A stretch of DNA of 64,000 nucleotides. It comes from Fimbriimonas planktonicus (GTDB lineage: Bacteria; Armatimonadota; Fimbriimonadia; Fimbriimonadales; Fimbriimonadaceae). Made by a program: the position numbers and the translations under genes. The notes under the pieces are model-generated. The model was not told the origin of the DNA and did not search any database. It saw only the letters and a program-made list of their open reading frames with translations. Location of the stretch: contig OZ248539.1 of assembly GCA_965234685.1 (NCBI GenBank), forward strand, positions 1,364,001 through 1,428,000, written 5' to 3'. Below are positions 1-8,154 of this stretch, piece by piece (positions within the stretch are counted from its first letter, which is position 1; each line of letters opens with the position of its first letter).

Positions 1-609
1 CTCGTGGTCTTTCTGAAGGTCCATCCGCGCGACAACGACAATGCGGCTCGATGTCCCGGGCTCGGCGCGTTCCGGAGCGTCGGGCATACCGTTGTGCACG
101 ACGGTGAAGTGGCTTGCCGGACCGATCTTTTCGTCGAGGGCCACTTGTTTATCAGCTTCGCATACGCAAATGATCTTCGGGCCCATGGGACGGCAGAATC
201 GCTCGATCGCGCGAACGATAATGCGCTGGACTTTCGAGATGCCATCAACAAAGGTCCAACCGTGCGCGGTGTAAAGGGTCGGAACCTTGATCCGCTTCCC
301 TACGATTCGACCGACCATGCCAGCCTTTGTGGAGTGGCAGGACACGAGGTCTGGAGCGTAGGCGCTTAGGGCCGCCTGAAGCTCTTTCATCGCCTTCATA
401 TCGGCGCTGGGGCTGATAGGGCGATCGAGATGGGTCAGCGAGTGGAACGGAACTTGACGTTCGATCAATTGTTCCGTGAATGCGCCGGTTCCGCCAACGA
501 AGACTTTTACTTCGTGCCCCTGCTTGATCAGGTAGGTGCTGACGTCACGGACATGAACATAGGAGCCACCGATGATGCTGGCGTGGGTGCAAACAAAAGC
601 GATTCGCAT
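1..609 (-). CDS. Glycosyltransferase family 4 protein, N-terminal part (cut by left window edge)
   Basis: Reading the minus strand from the ATG at 609 gives 203 codons with no stop before the window edge, so the 3' end is missing. The protein begins MRIAFVCTHASIIGGSYVHV and continues with a lone GHEVKVFVGG segment, SCHSTKAGMVGR, TLYTAHGWTF and CVCEADKQVAL, then VVHNGMPD and VVVARMDLQKDHE. This is the usual order of the N-terminal Rossmann domain of GT-B glycosyltransferases of family GT4 (acceptor-binding half, ending at the start of the donor-sugar domain). Family knowledge predicts transfer of a nucleotide-sugar residue during cell-surface polysaccharide or lipid glycosylation in the cytoplasm; the substrate cannot be told. 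The nucleotide-binding EX7E region lies outside the window. Confidence 0.85.
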   Translation of the reverse strand, partial: MRIAFVCTHASIIGGSYVHVRDVSTYLIKQGHEVKVFVGGTGAFTEQLIERQVPFHSLTHLDRPISPSADMKAMKELQAALSAYAPDLVSCHSTKAGMVGRIVGKRIKVPTLYTAHGWTFVDGISKVQRIIVRAIERFCRPMGPKIICVCEADKQVALDEKIGPASHFTVVHNGMPDAPERAEPGTSSRIVVVARMDLQKDHE

Positions 610-709
610 GGTTCAATCGCCCGGCGTCCACTACCGGGCGGAATTGAGTTTGACACGTATCTAGTACCAGGATGGCTACCTTAACAATCGTCAAGGCAGC
701 CGGCCGACA

Positions 710-1813
710 CTAGAAGCGCAGGATGTGGGCGATGGTGAGAGTCGTTCGGTTGTTCGAAAGTCCGCCGTTGGAACGGTTGAACACGTTGAGATTCGACTTG
801 TCGTACCGAAGTTCCGCGCGGAGCGTCGAGTTCGAGCTGAGACCCATATCGTATCCAGCGGTGATCGACTGGTAGCGGGCGGCGAATCCAGTTCGGAAGC
901 CGTTTGGATCGTTCACAGACTCGACGCGCAGACCGATCGACGAATTTGACGAAGCGGTGTACTTGAGGTAGCCAGCGGCGCCGTAGAACTTTCCGCCTGG
1001 GTCGCCGGCATCCAGTCCGGTTGCACTGGCGTAGTCCGCGTTCACGGTGAACTTCAGCTTGTCGCTGATTGGGTACTGGAAGATAACGTCGCCTTGGTGA
1101 ACGCTGGTGTTACCGCCAGCGCCAAAGCCGTTGACGCGGGACGAACCTTCGTTGCCGCCGATGTAGTTGAGCGTGAGGGTGCCCTTTCCGACCGGGACGC
1201 TACCAGATGCGCCATAGGTCTTTCCAGCATTACTGTCTTCGGTTTCGTTCCAACCGTTAACAAGGTAGAGCGAAACGGCAACGGGACCGACCGTGGAGCT
1301 TGCACGACCACCAAGGTGGTAAATCGGCTGGGCCAAGGTGTAGAGGAATGGTCGCGAGTAGTGGTCGCAATCTGCAGCGACGATGCCCTCGTAGCCCACC
1401 CAAGCTGGGAACTTACCGAAGTCGAGGGTGTAGTTCTTGCCCTGGTATGTGACATAGCCTTGCTGAACGTACTTCAGGGCCGAGTTTGGACCGGCTGGCT
1501 CGGTGGCGGCAAGGATGTCCGCGTTCTTACCGAACGAGAACTGAAGGGTGAAACCCCATGGATTCTCAGCCGTTGGCTTCATGACAGCGGTGCCCTGCAC
1601 CGATGCGATGGTGAAGCTGTTGTTCGTGACGTCGAACTGGCGGAAGTTCACCGAACTGCCAGTAGCCGACTTCTTGAAGTTCGACTGGTAGAACATATCG
1701 ATCAAACCGGAGAAGCTAATCTTCGGTTCCTCGGCGTGAGCGGCGATGCTTAGAGTGGAGAGAACGGCGAGCATCGTTGATCGCGCAAAGGTGGACCGGT
1801 ATGAAATTTTCAT
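710..1813 (-). CDS. Outer-membrane beta-barrel porin (BBP2/OmpL-like)
   Basis: 367 residues. The N-terminus has a charged stretch and a hydrophobic segment ending near AHA-EE (about residues 1-28), a Sec signal peptide. The body alternates short hydrophobic strands with polar turns, contains a GKFPAWVGYEG segment seen in putative beta-barrel porin-2 proteins, and ends in ...LTIAHILRF, a terminal Phe as expected for outer-membrane insertion by BAM. Likely a passive or substrate-specific channel in the outer membrane; no specificity can be read. It stands alone on the minus strand, with about 240 bases of AT-rich DNA upstream before the tRNA-Thr gene. Confidence 0.75.
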   Translation of the reverse strand: MKISYRSTFARSTMLAVLSTLSIAAHAEEPKISFSGLIDMFYQSNFKKSATGSSVNFRQFDVTNNSFTIASVQGTAVMKPTAENPWGFTLQFSFGKNADILAATEPAGPNSALKYVQQGYVTYQGKNYTLDFGKFPAWVGYEGIVAADCDHYSRPFLYTLAQPIYHLGGRASSTVGPVAVSLYLVNGWNETEDSNAGKTYGASGSVPVGKGTLTLNYIGGNEGSSRVNGFGAGGNTSVHQGDVIFQYPISDKLKFTVNADYASATGLDAGDPGGKFYGAAGYLKYTASSNSSIGLRVESVNDPNGFRTGFAARYQSITAGYDMGLSSNSTLRAELRYDKSNLNVFNRSNGGLSNNRTTLTIAHILRF

Positions 1814-1961
1814 TGATGTATCACCAGAGCCATATCTGGTTGGGCAACATCATACGGCGAAATTTTCAGAAATCAAAAGAAAATGTTGAAAATTTACAAG
1901 TCTTTGACTCGATATTTAGGCAAAGACCCGCTTATACTTGGCAAACATTCCTGTACTTATC

Positions 1962-1977
1962 TTGATTGATAAATCAA
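1962..1977. promoter_or_regulatory. Short palindrome upstream of the porin gene
   Basis: The arms TTGATT and AATCAA form an inverted repeat about 150 bases upstream of the porin start, inside the AT-rich stretch 1850-1980 that presumably holds its promoter. It could be a repressor or activator site, or chance in AT-rich DNA. Nothing else is recognisable between 1814 and 2055. Confidence 0.2.
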
Positions 1978-2055
1978 CATGAGTTGCGGATTACAAGGAA
2001 CGGAGGCCATCAATTTCCGCGCCGAGAGAAGCGTGGGCGAAAGATTTCAGGGGGA

Positions 2056-2130
2056 TGGAGCCGATGACGGGATTCGAACCTGCGACCTGCTGTTTACGAA
2101 ACAGCTGCTCTACCCCTGAGCTACATCGGC
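2056..2130 (-). tRNA. tRNA-Thr (anticodon CGU)
   Basis: The minus strand folds as a full cloverleaf: acceptor GCCGATG/CATCGGC (7 bp, perfect), D-arm GCTC/GAGC, anticodon stem GCTGT/ACAGC around loop TTCGTAA, giving anticodon CGT for ACG threonine codons. The T-loop is TTCGAAT, followed by discriminator T and an encoded CCA (2058-2056). The T-stem GCAGG/CCCGT has one A-C mismatch and one G-U pair. Confidence 0.95.
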
Positions 2131-2194
2131 TGACGAGAAAAAGATACCCGAACCCTCTCGCAGAAGGCACAATAGAGAGAACAAGGCCCTTTCA

Positions 2195-3283
2195 ATGACG
2201 CAAGATAGCTTCCCCATTCGTCGAGTTGATCACATCCGCCATTACGTGGGCAATGCCCGCCAGGCCGCTTTCTACTACCGAAACGTTTTCGGCTTCAACA
2301 TCACCGCCTTCCACGGTCTAGAAACCGGGTTGCGGCACGAGGTTGACATCCTGTTGGAGCAGAACAACGTCAAGCTCCTGTTCTCCGCCCCGCTTCGGCC
2401 CGGGCATCCAATGGCCGACAAGATCGCCCAACACGGGGACTTTGTGCAGGACATCGCGTTCGAAGTGGACGACGTTGATTGGGCGTACAACGAAGCGGTG
2501 AAGCGAGGTGCGACATCTTCTCGCGAGCCTTTCACCCTTTCGGATGAGAATGGCGACGTGCGGATTGCCAGCATCCAAACTTACGGAGACACGCTTCACA
2601 CCTTCATCAACCGGGATAACTTCCGCGGCCACTTTTTGCCTAACTACCGTGAACACTTTGAGGCGGGCGAAGGCATCGGAATCCAGGAAATTGACCACTG
2701 CGTCGGAAATGTTGAGCTCGGTCGCATGAACCATTGGGTGCACTGGTACGAGGAAGTTCTCGGTTTCAAGCAACTCATCTCGTTCGACGACAACGACATC
2801 TCGACCGAATACACCGCCCTGATGTCCAAGGTCATGTCCGGCGGTGAGGGCCGAGTGAAGTTCCCAATCAACGAGCCGGCGGAAGGGAAAAAGAAGTCGC
2901 AGATCGACGAGTATCTCGAGTTCTTTGGTGGCGCCGGGGTTCAGCATGTTGCCCTTCGAACCGACGACATCATCCACACCGTGACCGCGCTCCGAAACAA
3001 AGGGATGCAGTTCCTGAGCGTCCCGAAGGCGTACTACGCGGCCCTGCCGGACCGGGTGGGGACGATTGACGAGGACATCGCGACGCTGGCTGACCTTGGA
3101 ATTCTGGTCGATCGCGATGATGAAGGCTATCTGCTCCAGATTTTCACCAAGCCAGTAACCGACCGACCAACCCTGTTTTACGAAATCATCCATCGGAAGG
3201 GCGCGACCAGTTTTGGCAAGGGTAACTTCAAGGCGCTTTTTGAAGCGATTGAGCGTGAGCAAGAGCTTCGCGGAACTCTGTAA
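2195..3283 (+). CDS. hpd: 4-hydroxyphenylpyruvate dioxygenase
   Basis: 362 residues, the usual family length. Two vicinal-oxygen-chelate domains: residues about 10-150 (VDHIRHYVGNARQAAFYYRN) and 163-350 (IQEIDHCVGNVELGRMNHWV). The Fe(II) ligands are visible: His168 (DHCVG), His251 (VQHVAL) and Glu330 (FYEIIHR). The enzyme converts 4-hydroxyphenylpyruvate to homogentisate in cytoplasmic tyrosine catabolism or in quinone/tocopherol supply, using O2, so the host is probably aerobic. It is monocistronic; homogentisate dioxygenase is not in the window, although a FAH-family gene lies at 9.8 kb. The ATG at 2195 is followed directly by the conserved N-terminal domain. Confidence 0.97.
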   Translation: MTQDSFPIRRVDHIRHYVGNARQAAFYYRNVFGFNITAFHGLETGLRHEVDILLEQNNVKLLFSAPLRPGHPMADKIAQHGDFVQDIAFEVDDVDWAYNEAVKRGATSSREPFTLSDENGDVRIASIQTYGDTLHTFINRDNFRGHFLPNYREHFEAGEGIGIQEIDHCVGNVELGRMNHWVHWYEEVLGFKQLISFDDNDISTEYTALMSKVMSGGEGRVKFPINEPAEGKKKSQIDEYLEFFGGAGVQHVALRTDDIIHTVTALRNKGMQFLSVPKAYYAALPDRVGTIDEDIATLADLGILVDRDDEGYLLQIFTKPVTDRPTLFYEIIHRKGATSFGKGNFKALFEAIEREQELRGTL

Positions 3284-3297
3284 CAATTCTTAACAGA

Positions 3298-3317
3298 GTT
3301 GCGAAATTTTTCGCAAC
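3298..3317 (+). terminator. Near-perfect hairpin after hpd
   Basis: Arms GTTGCGAAA and TTTCGCAAC around two bases, 14 bases after the hpd stop. There is no clean U-tract, so it may terminate weakly, or act as an operator for the CHRD gene that starts 60 bases further on. Confidence 0.4.
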
Positions 3318-3336
3318 AAAATCTGCGGAAATCCTG

Positions 3337-3342
3337 TAGATT
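3337..3342 (+). promoter_or_regulatory. Possible -10 box (TAGATT) of CHRD gene 1
   Basis: TGTAGATT lies 36 bases before the ATG at 3378. The same octamer occurs 39 bases before CHRD gene 2 (TAGATT at 4050-4055) and about 40 bases before the small membrane protein gene (27663-27668). No consistent -35 box is seen. Confidence 0.3.
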
Positions 3343-3377
3343 TATTTCGGGTGCTCTACGAGCGCCCGGAATTCATC

Positions 3378-3878
3378 ATGATTAAGAAAGTTGCATCGAC
3401 GCTTCTCATCGCAATGCTCGCAGTTGCCGCACAAGCGGATTTATTCGTCTTCCGTTCCAATCTCACGACGGGTCAGGAAGTTCAGAACCCAGCCGTGACG
3501 ACCGCGGCCTTCGGACTTGGTCGCCTCAAGGTTTACACTGACACCAACGGACTCGTATATTACGAGGGCTACTTGGAATCGCGAAAGCTGTCCGCAGCGC
3601 CAACCGGTTTCCACATTCACCGTGCTGCCGCCGGTAGCAACGGACCAGTAGTGGTTGACTTCCTGAGTCAGTTCACCCAGATCGTAGATCTCGGAAACGG
3701 CAATCGCAATATTTACTTCCGAGGCCGAATTACGGACCGAACCGTTGGCGGAGTGCTTGTCACCCGATTCCAGATCCTCGATGCAATGAGAGCTGGAAAT
3801 GCTTACTTGAACGTGCACAACTCGGTTTTCCCTGGTGGAGAAACTCGCGGACAGCTCGCTGAAGTTATCGTTCCCTAG
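3378..3878 (+). CDS. Secreted CHRD-domain protein, copy 1
   Basis: 166 residues from the ATG at 3378 (MIKKVASTLLIAMLAVAAQA, a Sec signal peptide). A longer in-frame GTG start at 3351 would put charged residues before the signal and is disfavoured; the paralogue downstream starts at the matching Met. The mature part carries the CHRD signature: LTTGQEV, GFHIHRAAAGSNGPVV, and YLNVHNSVFPGGETRGQL. CHRD domains occur in chordin and in bacterial secreted proteins of unclear function, possibly metal- or ligand-binding. It is about 70-75% similar by eye to the next gene and clearly duplicated. Acts in the periplasm or outside the cell. Confidence 0.85.
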   Translation: MIKKVASTLLIAMLAVAAQADLFVFRSNLTTGQEVQNPAVTTAAFGLGRLKVYTDTNGLVYYEGYLESRKLSAAPTGFHIHRAAAGSNGPVVVDFLSQFTQIVDLGNGNRNIYFRGRITDRTVGGVLVTRFQILDAMRAGNAYLNVHNSVFPGGETRGQLAEVIVP

Positions 3879-3937
3879 TCCCAAACAATCATCGCCCTGG
3901 ACCGCCAAGCGCTGTTCGGGGCTTTTTTGTGTTTCAA

Positions 3938-4020
3938 GACCCATCATGACTTTGGGAACCGTAGTACGTTTTCGTGCCTTGAATCTCGCAGGGAATAGAT
4001 TCCTCAATCATGTTGCGAGC
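3938..4020 (+). repeat. Duplicated intergenic segment, copy A (decayed dsbD 5' end)
   Basis: This segment matches 4650-4725 closely: ACCCAT, ATGAC, then GGGAACCGTAGTAC and GTGCCTTGAATC in the same order and spacing. The tail resembles the first codons of dsbD with the start ATG changed to GGG. It is a relic of the tandem duplication that also copied the CHRD gene; offset between copies is 711-712 bases. Confidence 0.75.
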
Positions 4021-4049
4021 TTTTCCCGACACGGTTCGGCGAATCAGTG

Positions 4050-4055
4050 TAGATT
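4050..4055 (+). promoter_or_regulatory. Possible -10 box (TAGATT) of CHRD gene 2
   Basis: TGTAGATT 39 bases before the ATG at 4089; same octamer as in front of CHRD copy 1 and at 27661. Partial -35 resemblance (CGACAC) 17 bases upstream. Confidence 0.3.
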
Positions 4056-4088
4056 GAGTTAGGGTCGTTTGGCCTAAGGAACCTATAC

Positions 4089-4589
4089 ATGCTTAAGAAA
4101 GTTGCATCGACGCTTCTCATCGCCATGGTCGCGGTTGTCGCACATGCCGATCTGTTCGTCTTCCGCGCAAACCTAACTACGGGTCAAGAAATTCAGACCC
4201 CGCGGGTCACCACGCGAGCATTCGGCGTTGGCCGGCTGAAGGTGTACACCGATAAAAACGGACGCATGTACTACGAAGGCTTCCTTGAGGCACGAAAGCT
4301 CTCCGGCCCGCCAACTGGGTTCCACATTCACCGAGCTGCCGCTGGCTCAAACGGTCCGGTTGTCGTTGACTTCTTCGACCAGTTCGTCCGAACGGTTGAT
4401 CTTGGGAGAGGAAACCGAAACATCTACGTCAAGGGCCAACTCCTAGACCGTATCGTTGGCGGAGAAATTGTCACTCGCTTCCAGATTCTTGACGCACTTC
4501 GCGCCGGAAACGCCTACTTCAATGTTCACAACAAGTCTTTCCCAGCCGGGGAAACGCGTGGCCAGCTTGTTGAAGTCACCGCTTCATAG
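4089..4589 (+). CDS. Secreted CHRD-domain protein, copy 2
   Basis: 166 residues, MLKKVASTLLIAMVAVVAHA signal peptide, then LTTGQEI, GFHIHRAAAGSNGPVV and YFNVHNKSFPAGETRGQL as in copy 1. The reading frames are the same length without gaps, so both copies look intact and under constraint. It is followed by a strong terminator (4607-4640). Function unknown beyond the CHRD fold; probably periplasmic or extracellular. A TAAGGAAC stretch precedes the ATG and may be the ribosome-binding site. Confidence 0.85.
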   Translation: MLKKVASTLLIAMVAVVAHADLFVFRANLTTGQEIQTPRVTTRAFGVGRLKVYTDKNGRMYYEGFLEARKLSGPPTGFHIHRAAAGSNGPVVVDFFDQFVRTVDLGRGNRNIYVKGQLLDRIVGGEIVTRFQILDALRAGNAYFNVHNKSFPAGETRGQLVEVTAS

Positions 4590-4606
4590 TTTTTAGCAAA
4601 ACTTTG

Positions 4607-4640
4607 CCCCGAACAGCCGACGGCTGGTCGGGGCTTTTTT
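4607..4640 (+). terminator. Rho-independent terminator of CHRD copy 2
   Basis: CCCCGA...TCGGGG outer stem with CAGCC/GGCTG inside, followed by C and six T. A degenerate version follows copy 1 (about 3900-3930, ending GGGGC and six T). Confidence 0.85.
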
Positions 4641-4649
4641 GTACGTCAG

Positions 4650-4725
4650 GACCCATAATGACTCTGGGAACCGTAGTACACCTTGGTGCCTTGAATCAAG
4701 CAATGAACAGAATCCTCACGCTTCT
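4650..4725 (+). repeat. Duplicated intergenic segment, copy B (dsbD leader and start)
   Basis: Partner of the segment at 3938-4020. Here it forms the leader and first codons of dsbD and is probably the original copy. Confidence 0.7.
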
Positions 4726-6544
4726 ATCTGTCCTAGTTGCGCTCCTAACGCTCAGCGTCGCCCAGGCCCAGTTCCCGGGCAGCGGACCGGAGCGAATGAA
4801 ATGGACCGCAGCGGCCGAGGGCGGAGAGCTGATTCTGAAGGGTGAAATCGAAAAGGGCTGGCATCTTTACTCCACCATTCCAGTAAAAGACGGCCCGTTT
4901 CCGACAACGATTGAAGCCAAGGGCATCACGCTCGGCAAGAAGATTGTTGAACTGACACCCAAGAAAAAGTTCGATCCGAACTTTGCATTGGACGTTCAGA
5001 CCTTTGACGAGAAGGCCGAGCTTCGAATTCCAATCACGGCGAAGAGCGGCAATTCAGCCACTGTCGATGTCACCTACCAACTTTGCAGCGACACCACGTG
5101 TCTGAACCCTAGAACAAAAACCCTGACCGTCGACGTTTCGAAGGTCACCCCTGGAGCGGCTCCGGCGGCGGTAGGAGCAAAGACGCCTGATGATTCTGCT
5201 TCCGCAAAAATCACCCCGGTCAAGAAGGACTACGGCGGACTTATTGCGTTCTTCGGAACCGCAATCGCGGCCGGATTCTTTGCCCTCGTGACTCCGTGCG
5301 TGTTCCCGATGATTCCGATCACCGTTTCGATCTTCTCGAAGCAGGGCGAAGGAAGCGCGGTCAAACCCGCGATCGCGTTCTGCCTAGGAATCATCAGCAC
5401 GTTCACGATTCTTGGCGTCGGAGTCAGCCTGTTGTTTGGCGCGACCGGATTACAGAACTTGGCCAATGACCCATGGCTGAACTTGGGCATGGGCATTCTG
5501 TTCGTCGTGCTCGCGTTTAGCTTGTTTGGCGCTTTCGAGATCGGAGTACCCGCGAGTTGGGCGAACAAATTGAACTCCAAGAAGCGATCGGGCCTTGCAG
5601 GACCGATTGTTATGGGCCTGGTTTTCTCGCTCACATCCTTCACTTGCACCATGCCGTTCGTCGGCACTCTCCTGGTCACGGCGGCGCAAGGTGATGTTCT
5701 TTATCCGATCGTCGGAATGCTCGGGTTTAGCTCGGCTTTCTCGCTACCCTTCTTTGGCCTGGCGTTGTTCCCGCGCGCCGTTTCGAAGCTGCCTAAGTCG
5801 GGTGGATGGCTCTCCACGGTTAAGGCGTTCATGGGATTTGTTGAGCTGATCGCTGCGATCAAGTTCTTCAGCACGGTCGATCTTGCTTGGCAACTTGGAT
5901 GGCTGACGAAAGAGGTTTATCTGACCCTTTGGTTCGGCATCATGCTTCTCGCCGGCCTATTCCTTCTTGGGTGGATTCGGATTCCGACCGTTCACGACGA
6001 ATCGAAGCCAGGCATTCCCCGAATTGGTGCGGCGCTTGCTTCGATTGCGGCGAGCGTTTGGTTCCTTACCGCGCTGAATGGCAACAGTCTGCAAGACCTT
6101 GAAGCGTTCGTGCCGCCTGATCCATACCCTTACAAAACGGTAGCCGGAGCCGTTGCCAAGACGAGTGAAGAAGGCTGGATTGCTTCTTACGACCTCGCAG
6201 TTGAAGAAGCCAAAAAGACTGGAAAGCCGATCTTTATCGACTTCACCGGAATCTACTGCTCGAACTGCCGCTACATGGAAAAGAACGTGCTGAACAAGCC
6301 CGCAGTTGAGGAAGAGCTGAAGAACTTCGTGTTGGCCAAGCTTTATACGGACCGCCGAGACAACCCGGAGGATCAGCGATACCAAAAACTAAAGATCGAT
6401 CTCACTGGTAGCGCGTCAAACCCGGTTTATGCCGTGGTGAACGCCGAAGGTAAGTTGCTGGCTTCGTCCGAGTACGACCGAGACGTTCAACGGTTCGCGA
6501 ACTTCATGAAGTCTGGCCGAGAGAAACTAGTCAGTCTCCGCTAA
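4703..6544 (+). CDS. dsbD: Thiol:disulfide interchange protein DsbD
   Basis: 613 residues from the ATG at 4703, which opens a signal peptide (MNRILTLLSVLVALLTLSVA). An upstream in-frame ATG at 4658 lies in the duplicated leader and would give a non-signal extension. Domain order is that of full DsbD: periplasmic alpha domain (about 25-150) with the Cys pair C128-C133; an eight-helix membrane core (about 178-430) with C199 in TPCVFPMIP and C315 in FTCTMPF; and a C-terminal thioredoxin domain with C519-S-N-C522. It carries electrons from cytoplasmic thioredoxin to periplasmic thiol proteins, for disulfide isomerisation, cytochrome c maturation or MsrA-type repair. Its 3' end overlaps convergent rsmE by 18 bases. 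Confidence 0.93.
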   Translation: MNRILTLLSVLVALLTLSVAQAQFPGSGPERMKWTAAAEGGELILKGEIEKGWHLYSTIPVKDGPFPTTIEAKGITLGKKIVELTPKKKFDPNFALDVQTFDEKAELRIPITAKSGNSATVDVTYQLCSDTTCLNPRTKTLTVDVSKVTPGAAPAAVGAKTPDDSASAKITPVKKDYGGLIAFFGTAIAAGFFALVTPCVFPMIPITVSIFSKQGEGSAVKPAIAFCLGIISTFTILGVGVSLLFGATGLQNLANDPWLNLGMGILFVVLAFSLFGAFEIGVPASWANKLNSKKRSGLAGPIVMGLVFSLTSFTCTMPFVGTLLVTAAQGDVLYPIVGMLGFSSAFSLPFFGLALFPRAVSKLPKSGGWLSTVKAFMGFVELIAAIKFFSTVDLAWQLGWLTKEVYLTLWFGIMLLAGLFLLGWIRIPTVHDESKPGIPRIGAALASIAASVWFLTALNGNSLQDLEAFVPPDPYPYKTVAGAVAKTSEEGWIASYDLAVEEAKKTGKPIFIDFTGIYCSNCRYMEKNVLNKPAVEEELKNFVLAKLYTDRRDNPEDQRYQKLKIDLTGSASNPVYAVVNAEGKLLASSEYDRDVQRFANFMKSGREKLVSLR

Positions 6545-7228
6545 CAGTAAGCCTGCCGCGACCATTGCCGCGTGTTCGACCCTGAGAACACGCGGACCGA
6601 TGGTCACGGCAAGATCGCCGATCATTTCAACTTCGCGCGGTGCCCAGCCGCCTTCCGGTCCGATCGCGATGACGCGCCGTCCGAGGCGGGTTCTGGTGAG
6701 TCGGCGTCCGACGCCCTCGACTTCCGAAAGCACATCCGCTTCGGGAAACTTCGTGAGGAATTCCTTCAGATCGTTGACAAGAGTGAACTCCGGCAAACGG
6801 GTTCGATAGCTCACTTCGGCCGCTTCGCGCGCAATCGTTTCAAGGCGACGAATGCGGTCCATTTTCTTACCCGCATCCCACTTCACCACCGTTCGATCGG
6901 TTGAGAAAAGCACGAAGTGCGAAACCCCGATCTCCGTTCCGGCCCGAACAATCTCGTCGAGCTTTTCGCCTTTTGGAAGCGATTGGCCGAGCGTGACGTG
7001 GACGAGAGGCTCGGTCTTTGGAAACTCAACGGCGGTAGCTTCTGCGTCGTGGCCATCGAAGATGGCGCGGACCAACGATCCGTCATTGGGAAGAATCGCG
7101 ATTTCTGCTCCGGCACCCAATCGAAGGACTTTGCGGAGCTTATCGATCTCCGCCTTGGGCAGTTCGATGGTGCCTTCGGTCGGCGCGCCCGGGATGAAGA
7201 TCCGAGGAAGAGACCTAGATGGTCTCAT
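6527..7228 (-). CDS. rsmE: 16S rRNA (uracil-1498 N3)-methyltransferase
   Basis: 233 residues. N-terminal PUA-like region (1-70: RIFIPGAP...), then a SPOUT methyltransferase domain with LVHVTLGQSLPKGEKLDEIV, GVSHFVLFSTDRTVV, IGPEGG (189-194) and IGPRVLRVEHAAMVAAG near the C-terminus, which forms the knot and SAM pocket. It methylates U1498 in the decoding region of 16S rRNA. Its ATG overlaps the prmA stop as ATGA, so it is coupled to prmA. Odd point: the usual LRxETA knot motif reads LRVEHA here. Converges with dsbD. Confidence 0.93.
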   Translation of the reverse strand: MRPSRSLPRIFIPGAPTEGTIELPKAEIDKLRKVLRLGAGAEIAILPNDGSLVRAIFDGHDAEATAVEFPKTEPLVHVTLGQSLPKGEKLDEIVRAGTEIGVSHFVLFSTDRTVVKWDAGKKMDRIRRLETIAREAAEVSYRTRLPEFTLVNDLKEFLTKFPEADVLSEVEGVGRRLTRTRLGRRVIAIGPEGGWAPREVEMIGDLAVTIGPRVLRVEHAAMVAAGLLLAETD

Positions 7229-8154
7229 TTACGGAAGCAAGCTCCAACCCAATCGTCTTCTTGGCGCATTTCCACAAGCGTGAATCCGACGGCTTCGGCG
7301 GCATTTTGGACATCAGGCCAGTTCTGTTCGATGATGCCGCTCACAATCCAGTATCCGCCGGGCTTAACCGCGGCGTGGGCCTCGGGAGACAGCCGAATCA
7401 GAATCATGGAAATGATGTTGCTGAGAACGACTTCGAACTGGCGTGCAGCGGCGGGAAGCTCGCTTGGCGTCGTGCCGCGGTCGGCATCGGTCAGGATCAG
7501 CTCGTCCTCGCCCCAATCGCCAGGTGCGCCGTCTTCTCCATGGACAACGGGATCAAAGCCCCCGCCCACAAAGAACTCGATGCTGACGTTGTTGCGGTCC
7601 GCATTCTCACGAGCAACGGACACGGCAGTTGAATCGATGTCGCTCGCGTAAACCTTCGCCGCACCGAGCAGCTTCGCGCCGACGGCAAGAATGCCGCTAC
7701 CGCAACCCACGTCTGCCACGTCACGGCCTTCCACCGGAACCAGGGAAAGCAGTTCAAGGCAAAGGCGTGTCGTCGGGTGATCGCCCGTGCCGAAGGCCTG
7801 ACCAGGATCAAGCGTGATCACGAGGTCATCGGGCAAAGGCTCGTAAGGCTCCCAGCTTGGGGTCACGACGAATCGCTCTCCGATTCGGCGCGGCTTGAAG
7901 TACTGCTTCCAGACTTCGTCCCAGTTCTGCTCTTCGAATTCGAGAACTTGCGTCTCGACCGCGCCGGCTTCTTTCAGCGCTGCGGCTAGGTCAGAGGCGG
8001 TATCCGAGGCACCCGGGACGAGCGGCAAACAGCCAGAAATCCAGGGTTTGGTCTCGATGGTGTTCTCAATGCCGGACTGCAGAAATAGCTCAATCACCGG
8101 GGAGGTGTCTTCTGGCCAAGGTTCCAGCTTGGCTTTGACTTCAATCCAGGTCAT
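7225..8154 (-). CDS. prmA: Ribosomal protein L11 methyltransferase
   Basis: 309 residues from the ATG at 8154 (MTWIEVKAK, matching the usual MxWxE opening), which overlaps the dnaJ stop as ATGA with GGAAG just before it; a second in-frame ATG at 8163 lacks a ribosome-binding site. The N-terminal substrate domain is followed by the PrmA hallmark GQAFGTGDHPTT (about 118-129) and SAM motif DVGCGSGILA (148-157). It trimethylates L11 in the cytoplasm. Between the SAM motif and the catalytic SNI motif (usually ANI) there is an acidic insertion of roughly 35 residues (HGEDGAPGDWGEDE...). Part of rpoZ-dnaJ-prmA-rsmE. Confidence 0.93.
   Translation of the reverse strand: MTWIEVKAKLEPWPEDTSPVIELFLQSGIENTIETKPWISGCLPLVPGASDTASDLAAALKEAGAVETQVLEFEEQNWDEVWKQYFKPRRIGERFVVTPSWEPYEPLPDDLVITLDPGQAFGTGDHPTTRLCLELLSLVPVEGRDVADVGCGSGILAVGAKLLGAAKVYASDIDSTAVSVARENADRNNVSIEFFVGGGFDPVVHGEDGAPGDWGEDELILTDADRGTTPSELPAAARQFEVVLSNIISMILIRLSPEAHAAVKPGGYWIVSGIIEQNWPDVQNAAEAVGFTLVEMRQEDDWVGACFRK

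Noticed and set aside
4..684. Plus-strand open frames at the left edge
   Set aside because: The minus strand from 609 encodes a clear GT4 glycosyltransferase over the same bases; the plus frames have no recognisable content.
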